64,000 bases of DNA from an uncultured Acidobacteriota bacterium (GTDB lineage: Bacteria; Acidobacteriota; UBA6911; RPQK01; JAJDTT01): assembly GCA_951812665.1 (NCBI GenBank), contig CATOST010000033.1, positions 124,001-188,000 of the forward strand, in the 5' to 3' direction. The notes under the pieces were generated by a model that saw nothing but the letters and a program-made list of their open reading frames with translations, did no database searches and had not been told where the DNA came from. A program made the translations under genes and the position numbers. Shown in pieces: positions 34,854 through 43,015 of the stretch. Every line of letters starts with the position of its first letter. Within the stretch, counting starts at the first letter, position 1.

Positions 34854-35012
34854 TGTACCGGCGGTTTTCCATCATAGGAGCGGGGACCCTCGGGTTCAAC
34901 GAGAGGGAGGCGTGGAATCCCCGGTTGGGCCCGTTCGGTTACGTTTCCGGGGTCGGTGCCGTGCTAACATCGACGCAGCCGGCTTGGTCTTTGCGTCCGT
35001 GAGACGTCACTC

Positions 35013-35432
35013 ATGAGTTGTTTGCGAAGTCCCGTCCCCTCCGACATCAAGGTGCTGAGAAAGCTCTGGCCGCGGCTGTCCGATGCGGCTCTGGAAGCGC
35101 AGATCCGTGGGCCCCGGCTCCGAATCATCGAAGCCGGAGGGAAGCCGGTGGGTTTTCTCAAGTTCCACGTGATCTGGGAATCGCTCCCCTTCATCGAGCT
35201 CATCGTGATCCTGAAATCGGAACGGGGTCTCGGCTACGGCACCCGGGCGGTGAGGGAGTGGGAGCGGCAGATGGCGGAACGCGGCTTCGACCTGGTGATC
35301 ATGTCCACCCAGGCCTCCGCCACGGCCCAGCACTTTTGGCGCAAGCTCGGCTACCGGGATTGCGGCGCGCTCACGATACGGGACCAGCCCGCCGAGATCT
35401 TCATGCAGCGCCGCCTGGCCGGGGATTCCTGA
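35013..35432 (+). CDS. GNAT-family N-acetyltransferase
   Basis: The 139-residue protein has the GNAT fold: an early beta-alpha unit, IIEAGGKPVGFLKFHVIWE (strands 2-4), the acetyl-CoA motif A in SERGLGYGTRAVREWERQ (a variant of Q/RxxGxG/A), and the C-terminal strand-helix ATAQHFWRKLGYRDCG. Substrate prediction is not possible. It lies 58 bases upstream of the tRNA-Arg gene. Start ATG 35013 gives a normal family length. Confidence 0.85.
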   Translation: MSCLRSPVPSDIKVLRKLWPRLSDAALEAQIRGPRLRIIEAGGKPVGFLKFHVIWESLPFIELIVILKSERGLGYGTRAVREWERQMAERGFDLVIMSTQASATAQHFWRKLGYRDCGALTIRDQPAEIFMQRRLAGDS

Positions 35433-35489
35433 CTGTCCTTGGCGACATTTGGCGGGGACTGATAAAGTTCGTTCGGAACATTCAAGCAC

Positions 35490-35566
35490 GCGCCCGTAGC
35501 TCAGCTGGACAGAGCAACGGACTTCTAATCCGTGGGTCGGGGGTTCGAATCCCTCCGGGCGCGCCA
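35490..35566 (+). tRNA. tRNA-Arg (anticodon TCT)
   Basis: A full cloverleaf can be drawn. The acceptor stem is GCGCCCG (35490-35496) with CGGGCGC (35556-35562), followed by discriminator G and an encoded CCA. The D arm contains TAGCTCAGCTGGACAGAGCA. The anticodon stem ACGGA/TCCGT flanks loop CTTCTAA with anticodon TCT at 35524-35526. The T arm contains GGTTCGAATCC. TCT reads AGA arginine codons, rare in this GC-rich genome. tRNA-Arg genes are frequent integration sites; the DNA beyond it differs in composition. Confidence 0.97.
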
Positions 35567-36223
35567 CCGATCTTCGACGAGACTGCTCGGCTTTCGGGCG
35601 AGTGTCTGATCGTGACCGATTCATTCGAACCAAGGGCGTACTCCGAAATCGATGCGAAACCGGACCTGATCGGGTGGCCGGTTCGCGCTCCTGTAGAACG
35701 CGGTCCGACCACCGAGCGCGGCATTGGGCTTCGAGAATTCTTACTGAAGGCCACGCTTCGGCGCCTACGTATTCACGAGCTTCATTGGACTCGACCGTTC
35801 AAGCGCGACGCCATGACGACCGACCATCGGAAGGCGGAGCGTCACCCGATCCGAATACACTTGCCTTGAATCTTCCTGGCGCGTCATGAAGCGTTTTGCG
35901 GGTTGGTACGGTCAACGATGCGGCATGGCTTTCGATGGTGCCTACGTGCGACCGATCGTGCTCAATGGCGTGGATGATGAGTTGCGACAAACGTGCCGGG
36001 GGAACATGACAGCAGTCAATGATCCGGCCAACTCCGTAGTGCATTCGACCCACGGTTATAGCAAGGAGCGATTGGAGAAGTTCGAAAAGCGACTCGAAAT
36101 TAGGCAGGGTTGTCGTACGTGCGGACAGTCGCTATGGAACTGCGGCCGCATGATTCCACGTGACCATGCGCCAGCCCGCCAGACCTTGTGAAGAGACCAG
36201 TTCCGGAATCCTGAAGATTTGAG
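35567..36223 (+). other. Region of ~650 bases after the tRNA without a recognisable gene
   Basis: A 101-codon open frame at 35886-36191 (starting MKRFAGWYGQRCGMAF) has two CxxC-like spacings near its end, but I do not recognise it and it lacks a clear ribosome site. Another frame reading through 35577-35869 is likewise unrecognised. No second copy of the tRNA 3' end was seen downstream. The segment may be decayed island DNA. Confidence 0.35.
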
Positions 36224-37552
36224 ATGCCGAAAAATATTCACGAGGTCAGAGATCCGATTCACGTGTTCGTCCGCTTGGACAGCGATGAGCGGAAGGTCCT
36301 GGATTCCCGGCCGCTTCAAAGACTGCGCCATATTCACCAATTGGCCATGAGCTATCTCGTGTATCCGGGTGCAACACACAAGAGATTCGAACACTCCCTG
36401 GGGGTCATGGAACTCGCAGGCCGGGTTTTTGACGTAGTTACGAAGCCGGAGAATTTCTCGGAGAAGATTCGAATTCTTCTGGAACCCATTTCCCTCCCGG
36501 ACCAGCTTGCCTACTGGCGGCGGGTGTTGCGGATGGCCGCACTCTGCCATGATGTCGGCCACCTCCCGTTCTCGCACTCGACTGAAAGACTGCTGCCGGA
36601 CGCCTGGAATCACGAACGCCTGACAAGGGAGTTCATCTGCAGCGAGGAAATGGAGGAGATTTGGTGCTCCACGACTCCACCGCTCCGAACTGAGGATGTC
36701 GTCAAGCTGGCGGTGGGACCGAAAAAAGCCCATGACCTGAACTTCACTGACTGGGAAGCCATTCTCTCGGAAATCATCGTGGGGAACGCGTTCGGAGTGG
36801 ATCGTATGGACTACCTCCTGCGCGATTCGCATCACGCAGGCGTCGCATACGGCAAGTTTGACCACTACCGGTTGATCGATACGCTTCGTATTCTTCCGAA
36901 ACCTGGGTCACAGGAGGAGGAGGGTTCTCAAGAACCGGTTCTCGGCGTCGAGGAAGGTGGCATTCAATCGGCCGAAGCTCTCATGCTGGCGCGCTATTTC
37001 ATGTTCTCCCAGGTTTATTTGCATCCTGTCCGTCGAAGTTATGACATTCATCTGGAGGATTTTCTGAAGGAATGGCTCCCTGGCGCCTCTTTCTCCACCG
37101 CCCCGAAAGACCATTTGAAAATTACGGACAACGAGATCACCGTCGGGTTACGGGAAGCCGCAGCAGCTCAAGAGGCACGTGGTCATTTACATGCCCGCCG
37201 AATCGTGCGACGGCAGCATTTCAAGCGACTTTATGAGCGGAATCCCGACGACGTCCAGGTCAACCCTGAATCCGGTGACGCAATTTTCGGGCCTCTGTGT
37301 GATAAGTTTGGCAAAGAATACTTCCGACGGGACCGTTACTACCAGCAGGGCGGGGCACCAGATTTCCCAGTCCTTCTGCGGGACGATCGTTTGGCGTCCT
37401 CCCTTTCCGTCTCGGCCGTATTGAAGACTCTGCCGATTCTGTCCGTCGATTTCATATTCGCAGATCGCTCCATCTACTATGAAGCCGACACTTGGTTAAA
37501 AGACAATCGCGAACAGATCATTCGGCCCTTGGAAGAAGAAGGAGTAGATTAA
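36224..37552 (+). CDS. HD-domain dNTP triphosphohydrolase-like protein (SAMHD1/YwfO type)
   Basis: The 442-residue protein opens with HEVRDPIHVFVRLDSDE and RPLQRLRHIHQLA, typical of HD-superfamily dNTPases of the YwfO/SAMHD1 group. The metal-binding residues are His57 (FEHSLG), His109-Asp110 (ALCHDVGHLPFSH) and Asp193 (GVDRMDYLLRDSHHAG). Relatives hydrolyse dNTPs to nucleoside and triphosphate; several bacterial ones starve phages of dNTPs. The codon use is visibly less GC-rich than in neighbours, suggesting transfer. Its stop TAA overlaps the next gene's ATG by one base (TAATG), so the two are translationally coupled. The C-terminal ~150 residues are not recognised and may form a regulatory or oligomerisation part. 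Confidence 0.85.
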   Translation: MPKNIHEVRDPIHVFVRLDSDERKVLDSRPLQRLRHIHQLAMSYLVYPGATHKRFEHSLGVMELAGRVFDVVTKPENFSEKIRILLEPISLPDQLAYWRRVLRMAALCHDVGHLPFSHSTERLLPDAWNHERLTREFICSEEMEEIWCSTTPPLRTEDVVKLAVGPKKAHDLNFTDWEAILSEIIVGNAFGVDRMDYLLRDSHHAGVAYGKFDHYRLIDTLRILPKPGSQEEEGSQEPVLGVEEGGIQSAEALMLARYFMFSQVYLHPVRRSYDIHLEDFLKEWLPGASFSTAPKDHLKITDNEITVGLREAAAAQEARGHLHARRIVRRQHFKRLYERNPDDVQVNPESGDAIFGPLCDKFGKEYFRRDRYYQQGGAPDFPVLLRDDRLASSLSVSAVLKTLPILSVDFIFADRSIYYEADTWLKDNREQIIRPLEEEGVD

Positions 37553-38094
37553 TGGGCAGATTGGCGAAAGCAGTGTTGATCGTTGAGTTGATTGAAAGAT
37601 TGAGGCAGGAGGGAGGTTGGTGCGGAGAAACCCATGCGCAGAAGGCAGTCTATATTCTGCAGAACCTCATGGGCGTTCCACTGCAATTCGACTTCATTTT
37701 GTACAAGCATGGTCCGTTTTCGTTCGATCTGAGAGATGAACTCACGGCCTTGCGCGCAGACGGCTTACTGAAACTTGAGACCCGGGGATTGTATGGTGCA
37801 CGGATAGCCGCCACAAAGCAGAGCACCTACATCCGGAAGTTCTATCCACGAACCTTGTCCAGACACAACAAGGCTATCGACTTCACATCTGGACAGATCG
37901 GCAAAAAAGGGGTTGTCGAACTGGAGCGACTAACCACGGCCCTGTACGTGACTAGGCAATCCGGTCACCAGGCTTCGATTGATAGCAGGGTGAAGGCACT
38001 GATCACTCTCAAGCCCCATATACCGAAACAGAAGGCTCAGGAAGCCGTCTCTGCCGTGGACCACATGATTAAACTCGCGCCCGACGGAAGTTGA
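37552..38094 (+). CDS. YwgA-like protein (winged-helix, Panacea/DUF4065-like), partner of the HD dNTPase
   Basis: ATG 37552, inside the previous gene's TAA, is chosen over an open frame beginning at 37492. The 180-residue protein starts LAKAVLIVELIERLRQEGG and then has HAQKAVYILQNLMGVPLQF and LYKHGPFSFDLRDELTALR. This strand-helix pattern (xKxxYxLQ ... YxxGPFS) is shared by B. subtilis YwgA and the Panacea antitoxin domain. As I recall, ywgA lies next to ywfO in Bacillus, matching the HD partner here. I infer that it controls the dNTPase or acts as its sensor/antitoxin. Family assignment is by motif pattern only. The gene is A/T-richer than its surroundings. Confidence 0.65.
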   Translation: MGRLAKAVLIVELIERLRQEGGWCGETHAQKAVYILQNLMGVPLQFDFILYKHGPFSFDLRDELTALRADGLLKLETRGLYGARIAATKQSTYIRKFYPRTLSRHNKAIDFTSGQIGKKGVVELERLTTALYVTRQSGHQASIDSRVKALITLKPHIPKQKAQEAVSAVDHMIKLAPDGS

Positions 38095-38254
38095 CGCCTG
38101 TAAGCGGAATTTCGGGTCGCGAAACTATATCCGGGAACCATCGGGAGGAAAACTAGGCAGGACTTTCGAGGCGGAACTTCAGATCTCCCTCGGGCCCTCA
38201 GGATCGGTGATTCATCAGTCGCCGATTCTGAGGGCTAGAATACCCCCGCCCTCA

Positions 38255-39676
38255 TCAGAAGTTGTAACCGAGCGCCATGTTGAACTGGTCGAGGCCGATC
38301 TTGGCGCGGTTCCGGTTCCACTGATAGTCGGCCTTGAGGACGATATTGGAAATCGGCTTGAGCTCCAGGCCCAAGGTGTGGAACGACCGGTCCCGTGCAG
38401 GATTGCGAAGGTATCCGGCAGGCACCTGAGCCTGGGTGTCGAGAGTCTCGGCTCGGTAGTAGGGCATCAGCCTCACGTCTTCCCGGACCCGGGAAAGCAG
38501 GTTGTAACCGAATTGGAGATAACCTCCCTGCTGAGTCCCGCCGACCGAATTTTTCCCGGTGTATCCGAGGGCCTGGTTCAGCTCCGCCACGTCGTCCAGG
38601 GAAGCACGGGCATAGAGCCCTCTCAAGTCGAAGCCCTCCATCTGGATCTGGGCGTGGAGCTCCCCGATCCGGGTCCCCACGTCCAAATCTTGTCCGTCGA
38701 ACGTCAGCCCCTGACCCGAGCCGCCGTTGTAGATGGAGCCCCCGAAGAAGACTCCCGGAGTGGGATTCAGATCGACCCGCGCCACGACAGCCAGGTGGGA
38801 GGCCTTCGCCTTGTACCCCTTTTGCCGGCCGCCCCGCAGGCCGTTGGAGCTGAACTTCGAACCCAGCAGGCCATTCACCACGTAGACGCGGTAGTCGACC
38901 ATCCCCGCGGATCCCACGAAGCCGAATCCGTTCTCCCGCCAAGTGCTGGGCAGGATCCGGCGTTCGGTCTCCGGCCGATTGGCACCGACGAAGACCGTGG
39001 GTTCATGAAGCTCGTTGACCAGACCCATGGGCACCAGGAGCAATCCTCCCCGTACGGTCAGGTGATCGTTGACCAAGAAGTCCAGATAGGCGAACTCGAC
39101 GGAGGTGGAACCGCCGAGACTGGTGGATCCATGCTCGATCTCGATCTCCGAGTTGAAGACGAAGCGGTCGTTGAACCGATAGCCGGCGTAGAGGATGGCC
39201 CGTAGAAAATCGAGTTCAGAGGTCTTGGAGACAGAATCGCCGGACTCGTCACGCCCACTGAAGTTGTTGTAGAGCATCTCGCCATAGCCTGCGATGGAAA
39301 CACCTTGACGCTTCCGGTAAATGGTGGCGGCCGCCGGGCCGAGTCCTTTGCTTCGTGCCTGGTCGTCGGTGACTTCGATCTCCGGCTCACCGCTCCGCAG
39401 CCGTTCCACTTCGAAGGCGAGAATATCGACCTGACGGCGGACTTCCGCCAGCTCCTGGTCCCGAGATGCCTCTTTCTCAGATTTTGGGAACGCCTCCGGC
39501 TCTGGAGTCCTCTCCTTCTCGAGTTTCTCCAACCTCCGCTTCAACTCTTCGATCTGGGCCTTCAGATCCTGCTTGTCGGTGCCCATTGCCGGCGGCAAGA
39601 GGGGGGACAGCAACAGGCCGGCAACGAAATATTTCCACCATCGGTTACGCAATCTTGATCTTGTCTTCCGGTGCAT
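38255..39676 (-). CDS. Coiled-coil-anchored outer-membrane porin
   Basis: The 473-residue protein begins with a signal peptide, then a charged heptad-rich stretch (KQDLKAQIEELKRRLEKLEK, residues ~33-55, and a second helix ~68-95), predicted to form a trimeric coiled coil. Residues ~120-473 are a beta-barrel with alternating aromatic patterns (VSIAGYGEMLYNNF, FLRAILYAGYRFND, ELHAQIQMEGFDLRGLY) and the final strand ends MALGYNF with C-terminal Phe recognised by the BAM machinery. It resembles OprP/OprO-like porins. The ligand is unknown. It is divergent from propeller paralog C, with a strong hairpin between them. Confidence 0.8.
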   Translation of the reverse strand: MHRKTRSRLRNRWWKYFVAGLLLSPLLPPAMGTDKQDLKAQIEELKRRLEKLEKERTPEPEAFPKSEKEASRDQELAEVRRQVDILAFEVERLRSGEPEIEVTDDQARSKGLGPAAATIYRKRQGVSIAGYGEMLYNNFSGRDESGDSVSKTSELDFLRAILYAGYRFNDRFVFNSEIEIEHGSTSLGGSTSVEFAYLDFLVNDHLTVRGGLLLVPMGLVNELHEPTVFVGANRPETERRILPSTWRENGFGFVGSAGMVDYRVYVVNGLLGSKFSSNGLRGGRQKGYKAKASHLAVVARVDLNPTPGVFFGGSIYNGGSGQGLTFDGQDLDVGTRIGELHAQIQMEGFDLRGLYARASLDDVAELNQALGYTGKNSVGGTQQGGYLQFGYNLLSRVREDVRLMPYYRAETLDTQAQVPAGYLRNPARDRSFHTLGLELKPISNIVLKADYQWNRNRAKIGLDQFNMALGYNF

Positions 39677-39788
39677 GCGAATCTCCCTATGTTCCGAACG
39701 TGGAACTCAACCCCGTCGAGTTGTCTCTATTGATGGAGGGAAGCTATAGTGAGGATTGGTCTTTGCTCGAATGTCGAGACACCGAATC

Positions 39789-39817
39789 GGGGTGCACCGA
39801 TGCCACCGGTGCACCCC
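39789..39817. promoter_or_regulatory. Perfect 11-bp hairpin between divergent genes
   Basis: GGGGTGCACCG (39789-39799) and CGGTGCACCCC (39807-39817) pair perfectly around a seven-base loop. The 262-base gap separates the porin gene (minus) from propeller paralog C (plus). It could be a dyad operator for both, or an RNA hairpin in the 5' leader of either gene. No T-run follows on either strand, so it is not a standard terminator. Confidence 0.45.
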
Positions 39818-39938
39818 ACCCCCTCAATTCATTCCCCCGGATTCTTCAACATTCAACGCCTCATGGCCTCGAGCATCTTATTGAAATTGGATTTCAACAT
39901 CAACCCATGTCTTTATTTTTTCTTGGAAAGGTCGAACC

Positions 39939-41579
39939 ATGAACAGGCTACTTTTGATTGCATTTCTGCTGACCACGGCAGGAGAGGCCGAGGCTGAGGA
40001 GAAGGTCAAGACATCTCCCTTCACGGAACCCCAGAAACGGTCCAAGCGGATCCGCGTCAATAACGGGGCTTGGAATCCCATCGTCGACGTCACCGACGTG
40101 TTCCCGGGAAACCGGGCCTCGGATCGCCAGGGTGTCTTCAAACTTTTCGACGCCGCCATCGGAGTCAAGCTTCGGGTCGAGCAGGCGGAGAGATCCGCGC
40201 CTCTGCTGGAGGCGACGGCGGAGTGGGAGCAGGGGAAATTCATCGGCCCCCTGTTCATCTGGAGAGCCGACGGACTGCTCCACATGATCTATGAATGCTC
40301 CCGGGCCGAGTCCACGGCCTACGCCACCAGCACCGACGGGTACCACTGGACGCGCCCGGAACTGGGCCAGGTCGAATTCGACGGGTCGTCGGCCAACAAC
40401 CTCCTGCAAAACGGCATCCGGGGCGCCACGGGAGTCTTCATCGATCCCCAGGCGCCCGCGGCGGAACGCTTCAAGGCCATGGGCGGCGACATGGCGTGGT
40501 ACGACCCGGAGACCCTGCAGCCCCTGGAAGGCGAGGAGGCCATGCGCCGCTGGAACCGCCTGGTCTATGAGAAGACGTACAAGGGGCCTCGAGCCGAGAT
40601 CTGGGGGCGCACCTTGGGCTGGATCTCTGCGGACGGCCGGGACTGGAAGCCGCTGGAGAAGGCCCTGGGCATGCGCCCCGTCAACGGCGGCATCTCCGCC
40701 CACTACGACGAGGCCAACGGCGAATACATCGCCTACCAGCAAATCATGGGAAATACTGCCGAGCTGATGCCGGGGATCGGCACCGCCCGGATCGAGGAGG
40801 AGACCCAGCGGCGGGTCATCGGGTTCTCACGGACCAAGGACTTCCGGACCTGGCCGGCCCCCAAGCTGATCCTGGCTCCCGACGCCCTGGACGATCTGGA
40901 CATCTCCTTTTACGGAGCCAACTACTTTCCCTATCCGGGGCGTACCGATCTTCACGTCATGGTCATCCCCGTCTATCACCAGCGGAACGATCACGTGGAC
41001 ACCCAGATCGCCTTCAGCCGCGACGGACTCTTCTGGATCCGGCCCGAGCGCCGGCCCATCCACACGGTGGGCCCCGCCGGCAGCGGGGACGATTGCCAGG
41101 TGCACACCTGGCGCAACGGCATGCTGGAGCTTCCCGACGGGCTCTGGGCCGTACCCTACACGGGAATGTCCAGCCTCCACAACGTCTACGGACAGGACCA
41201 TCTCTTTCCCCAAGGACGGCCCATTCAGATCCGCTACATGTTGTGGAAACCGCATCGTTTCATCGGGATGGAGGCGGAGAGCGAGGGCCGGTTCACGATT
41301 CCCACCATCTACCGGCACGGGGACGAACTGCGGCTGAACTACCGCTCCGCTCCCGGAGGCTGGATCAGCGTGGAGTTGATGACCAAGAGTCCCTCCATGA
41401 ATCAGGCCGATCTACCGCCCATCGAGGGTTTCACCTTCGCCGACTGCGACCGCCTGACGGGCGACGAGTCCGATCGGGTCGTGACCTGGAAGGGCAGGAG
41501 CGATCTTTCCGGGATCGGGGAGACGGCGGCAATCCGTATCAGGATGTTCCAGGCCAAGCTCTTCGCCTACAAATTCTGA
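39939..41579 (+). CDS. Secreted GH32/GH43-like beta-propeller protein, paralog C (diverged)
   Basis: The 546-residue protein has a short signal (MNRLLLIAFLLTTAGEAEA). The first ~70 residues differ from the paralogs, lacking the LFIDD opening. Blades are recognisable: FIWRADGLLHMIYECSR, YATSTDGYHWTRPELGQVEF, SSANNLLQNG, ISADGRDWKPL, FSRTKDFRTWPAP and FSRDGLFWIRPERRP. The C-terminal module is present: SAPGGWISVELM, IEGFTFADCDRLTGDES, ending AIRIRMFQAKLFAY. It is 58 residues longer than A and B. It probably binds or cleaves a glycan outside the cytoplasm. A PQQ-like propeller gene follows 113 nt downstream on the same strand. Confidence 0.68.
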   Translation: MNRLLLIAFLLTTAGEAEAEEKVKTSPFTEPQKRSKRIRVNNGAWNPIVDVTDVFPGNRASDRQGVFKLFDAAIGVKLRVEQAERSAPLLEATAEWEQGKFIGPLFIWRADGLLHMIYECSRAESTAYATSTDGYHWTRPELGQVEFDGSSANNLLQNGIRGATGVFIDPQAPAAERFKAMGGDMAWYDPETLQPLEGEEAMRRWNRLVYEKTYKGPRAEIWGRTLGWISADGRDWKPLEKALGMRPVNGGISAHYDEANGEYIAYQQIMGNTAELMPGIGTARIEEETQRRVIGFSRTKDFRTWPAPKLILAPDALDDLDISFYGANYFPYPGRTDLHVMVIPVYHQRNDHVDTQIAFSRDGLFWIRPERRPIHTVGPAGSGDDCQVHTWRNGMLELPDGLWAVPYTGMSSLHNVYGQDHLFPQGRPIQIRYMLWKPHRFIGMEAESEGRFTIPTIYRHGDELRLNYRSAPGGWISVELMTKSPSMNQADLPPIEGFTFADCDRLTGDESDRVVTWKGRSDLSGIGETAAIRIRMFQAKLFAYKF

Positions 41580-41692
41580 AGCGGCTCCGGTTGGCTGGAC
41601 ACGGCGAAAATTCAACAGCTATGATTCTGCAACAAGGGCGGGATGCACCGCCCCGCAACCGAGCCGTCTCAACGACTTCGGAGTCAAAGATC

Positions 41693-43003
41693 ATGAAATT
41701 CATGCCGTCCCTGTTGCTGCTCATCTCGACCGCAACTCTGCTTCACTCGGCCAACTGGCCCCACTTCCGGGGACCCAGCTTCAACGGCTCCACCACGGAG
41801 ACGGGCTTGCCGACCCAATGGTCGCCGACCGAGAACATCGCGTGGAGCACCGCCCTGCCCGGACCCAGCGCGGCCACGCCCGCCGTCTGGGACAATCACG
41901 TCTTCGTTTCCAGCACGGACCCCAAGTCCAATTCGCTGAAGGCCCTCTGCCTTGACCGGGCCACCGGCAAGCTGCTCTGGCAGCGGGAGATCTCCACGGG
42001 GATCAACCGGGACAGCCGGAGCGATTTCGCCTCGCCCTCGCCAACCACGGACGGCAACGTGGTCGTCTTTTTCTACGGCAACGGAGAAATGGTGGCGTTC
42101 GACTTTTCGGGGCATCAAATCTGGCGACGTCAAATCGAGAAAGACTACGGCGAATTTGCGTTCTTCTGGACCTTCTCGTCCAGCCCCCTGATCTTCGACG
42201 GGAAGCTCTATCTCCAGGTGCTGCAAAGGGACGTCCCCATCGAGGGACGCGGCTTGAAGGACCGCAAGAACCGTTCCTACATCCTGGCCATGAAGCCGGA
42301 GACCGGCGAGACCCTGTGGCGCAGTTTCCGCCCCAGCCAGGCGGTGGCCGAGTCTCGCGAGGCCTTCACCTCCCCCGTCCCCTTCGTCCACAACGGGCGC
42401 CGCGAGTTGCTGGTGGTTGGCGGCGACGATCTGAGCGGCCACGACCTGGAGACCGGCAAGGAACTCTGGCGCTGGGGAACCTGGAACCCCACGCGCATCC
42501 GGCATTGGCGCCTGGTTCCCTCACCCGTGGCCAACGAGGACGTGATCCTGGCCTGCGCTCCCAAGCGGGACCCCATCTACGCCATCAAGACGGGCGGGGT
42601 CGGAAAGCTGGACGACAGCGCCATCGCCTGGGTCAGCAAGGATGTCCGGCCGGTGACTTCCGACGTGCCCACCCCCGCGTACTACGACGGAGACTTCTTC
42701 GTCCTGAGCGATGTGCGGAAGTCCCTCTCTCGAGTCGAACCCGAGACGGGCAAGGTGAAATGGACGATCCAGACGCCGGGCCGCAGCAAGTACGAGGCTT
42801 CGCCCCTGGCCGGTGACGGCAAGCTCTACCTGATCAATTTCGACGGAGACGTGGTGATTGTGGACGCAGCAGGAGGAGAAATCCTCAACAACATCGCCAT
42901 GGGCGACGCCGAGGACTCCCCGGTCCGCTCCACCGTGATAGCAGCCCAGGGCCATCTGTTCGTCCGGACCAACGGGACCCTGTTCTGCATCGGCCAGAAC
43001 TGA
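41693..43003 (+). CDS. Secreted PQQ-like (PQQ_2) beta-propeller protein
   Basis: ATG 41693 starts a signal peptide (MKFMPSLLLLISTATLLHSA); the open frame upstream is a shadow of the previous gene. The mature protein begins NWPHFRGPSFNGSTTETGLP, the common start of PQQ_2-type propellers in Planctomycetota/Acidobacteriota. W-motifs follow: TGKLLWQREISTG, TGETLWRSFRPSQ, TGKELWRWGTWNP and TGKVKWTIQTPG. No residues proving PQQ binding were identified and there is no heme motif. Such proteins may be BamB-like scaffolds or enzymes. It lies downstream of propeller paralog C, convergent with the D-threonine-aldolase-like gene. Confidence 0.8.
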   Translation: MKFMPSLLLLISTATLLHSANWPHFRGPSFNGSTTETGLPTQWSPTENIAWSTALPGPSAATPAVWDNHVFVSSTDPKSNSLKALCLDRATGKLLWQREISTGINRDSRSDFASPSPTTDGNVVVFFYGNGEMVAFDFSGHQIWRRQIEKDYGEFAFFWTFSSSPLIFDGKLYLQVLQRDVPIEGRGLKDRKNRSYILAMKPETGETLWRSFRPSQAVAESREAFTSPVPFVHNGRRELLVVGGDDLSGHDLETGKELWRWGTWNPTRIRHWRLVPSPVANEDVILACAPKRDPIYAIKTGGVGKLDDSAIAWVSKDVRPVTSDVPTPAYYDGDFFVLSDVRKSLSRVEPETGKVKWTIQTPGRSKYEASPLAGDGKLYLINFDGDVVIVDAAGGEILNNIAMGDAEDSPVRSTVIAAQGHLFVRTNGTLFCIGQN

Positions 43004-43015
43004 CCCGGCCGCACG

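Noticed and set aside
35886-36191. 101-codon frame after the tRNA
   Set aside because: No recognisable family, weak ribosome site; listed only as part of an unassigned region.
35541-38100. Possible attachment-site duplicate of the tRNA-Arg 3' end flanking an island
   Set aside because: I looked for the T-arm and acceptor sequence downstream of the HD/YwgA genes and saw no copy, so a classical integrative island is not supported.
41580-41692. Possible riboswitch-like leader before the PQQ-like propeller
   Set aside because: Short pairing segments are present but no known riboswitch core motif could be matched.
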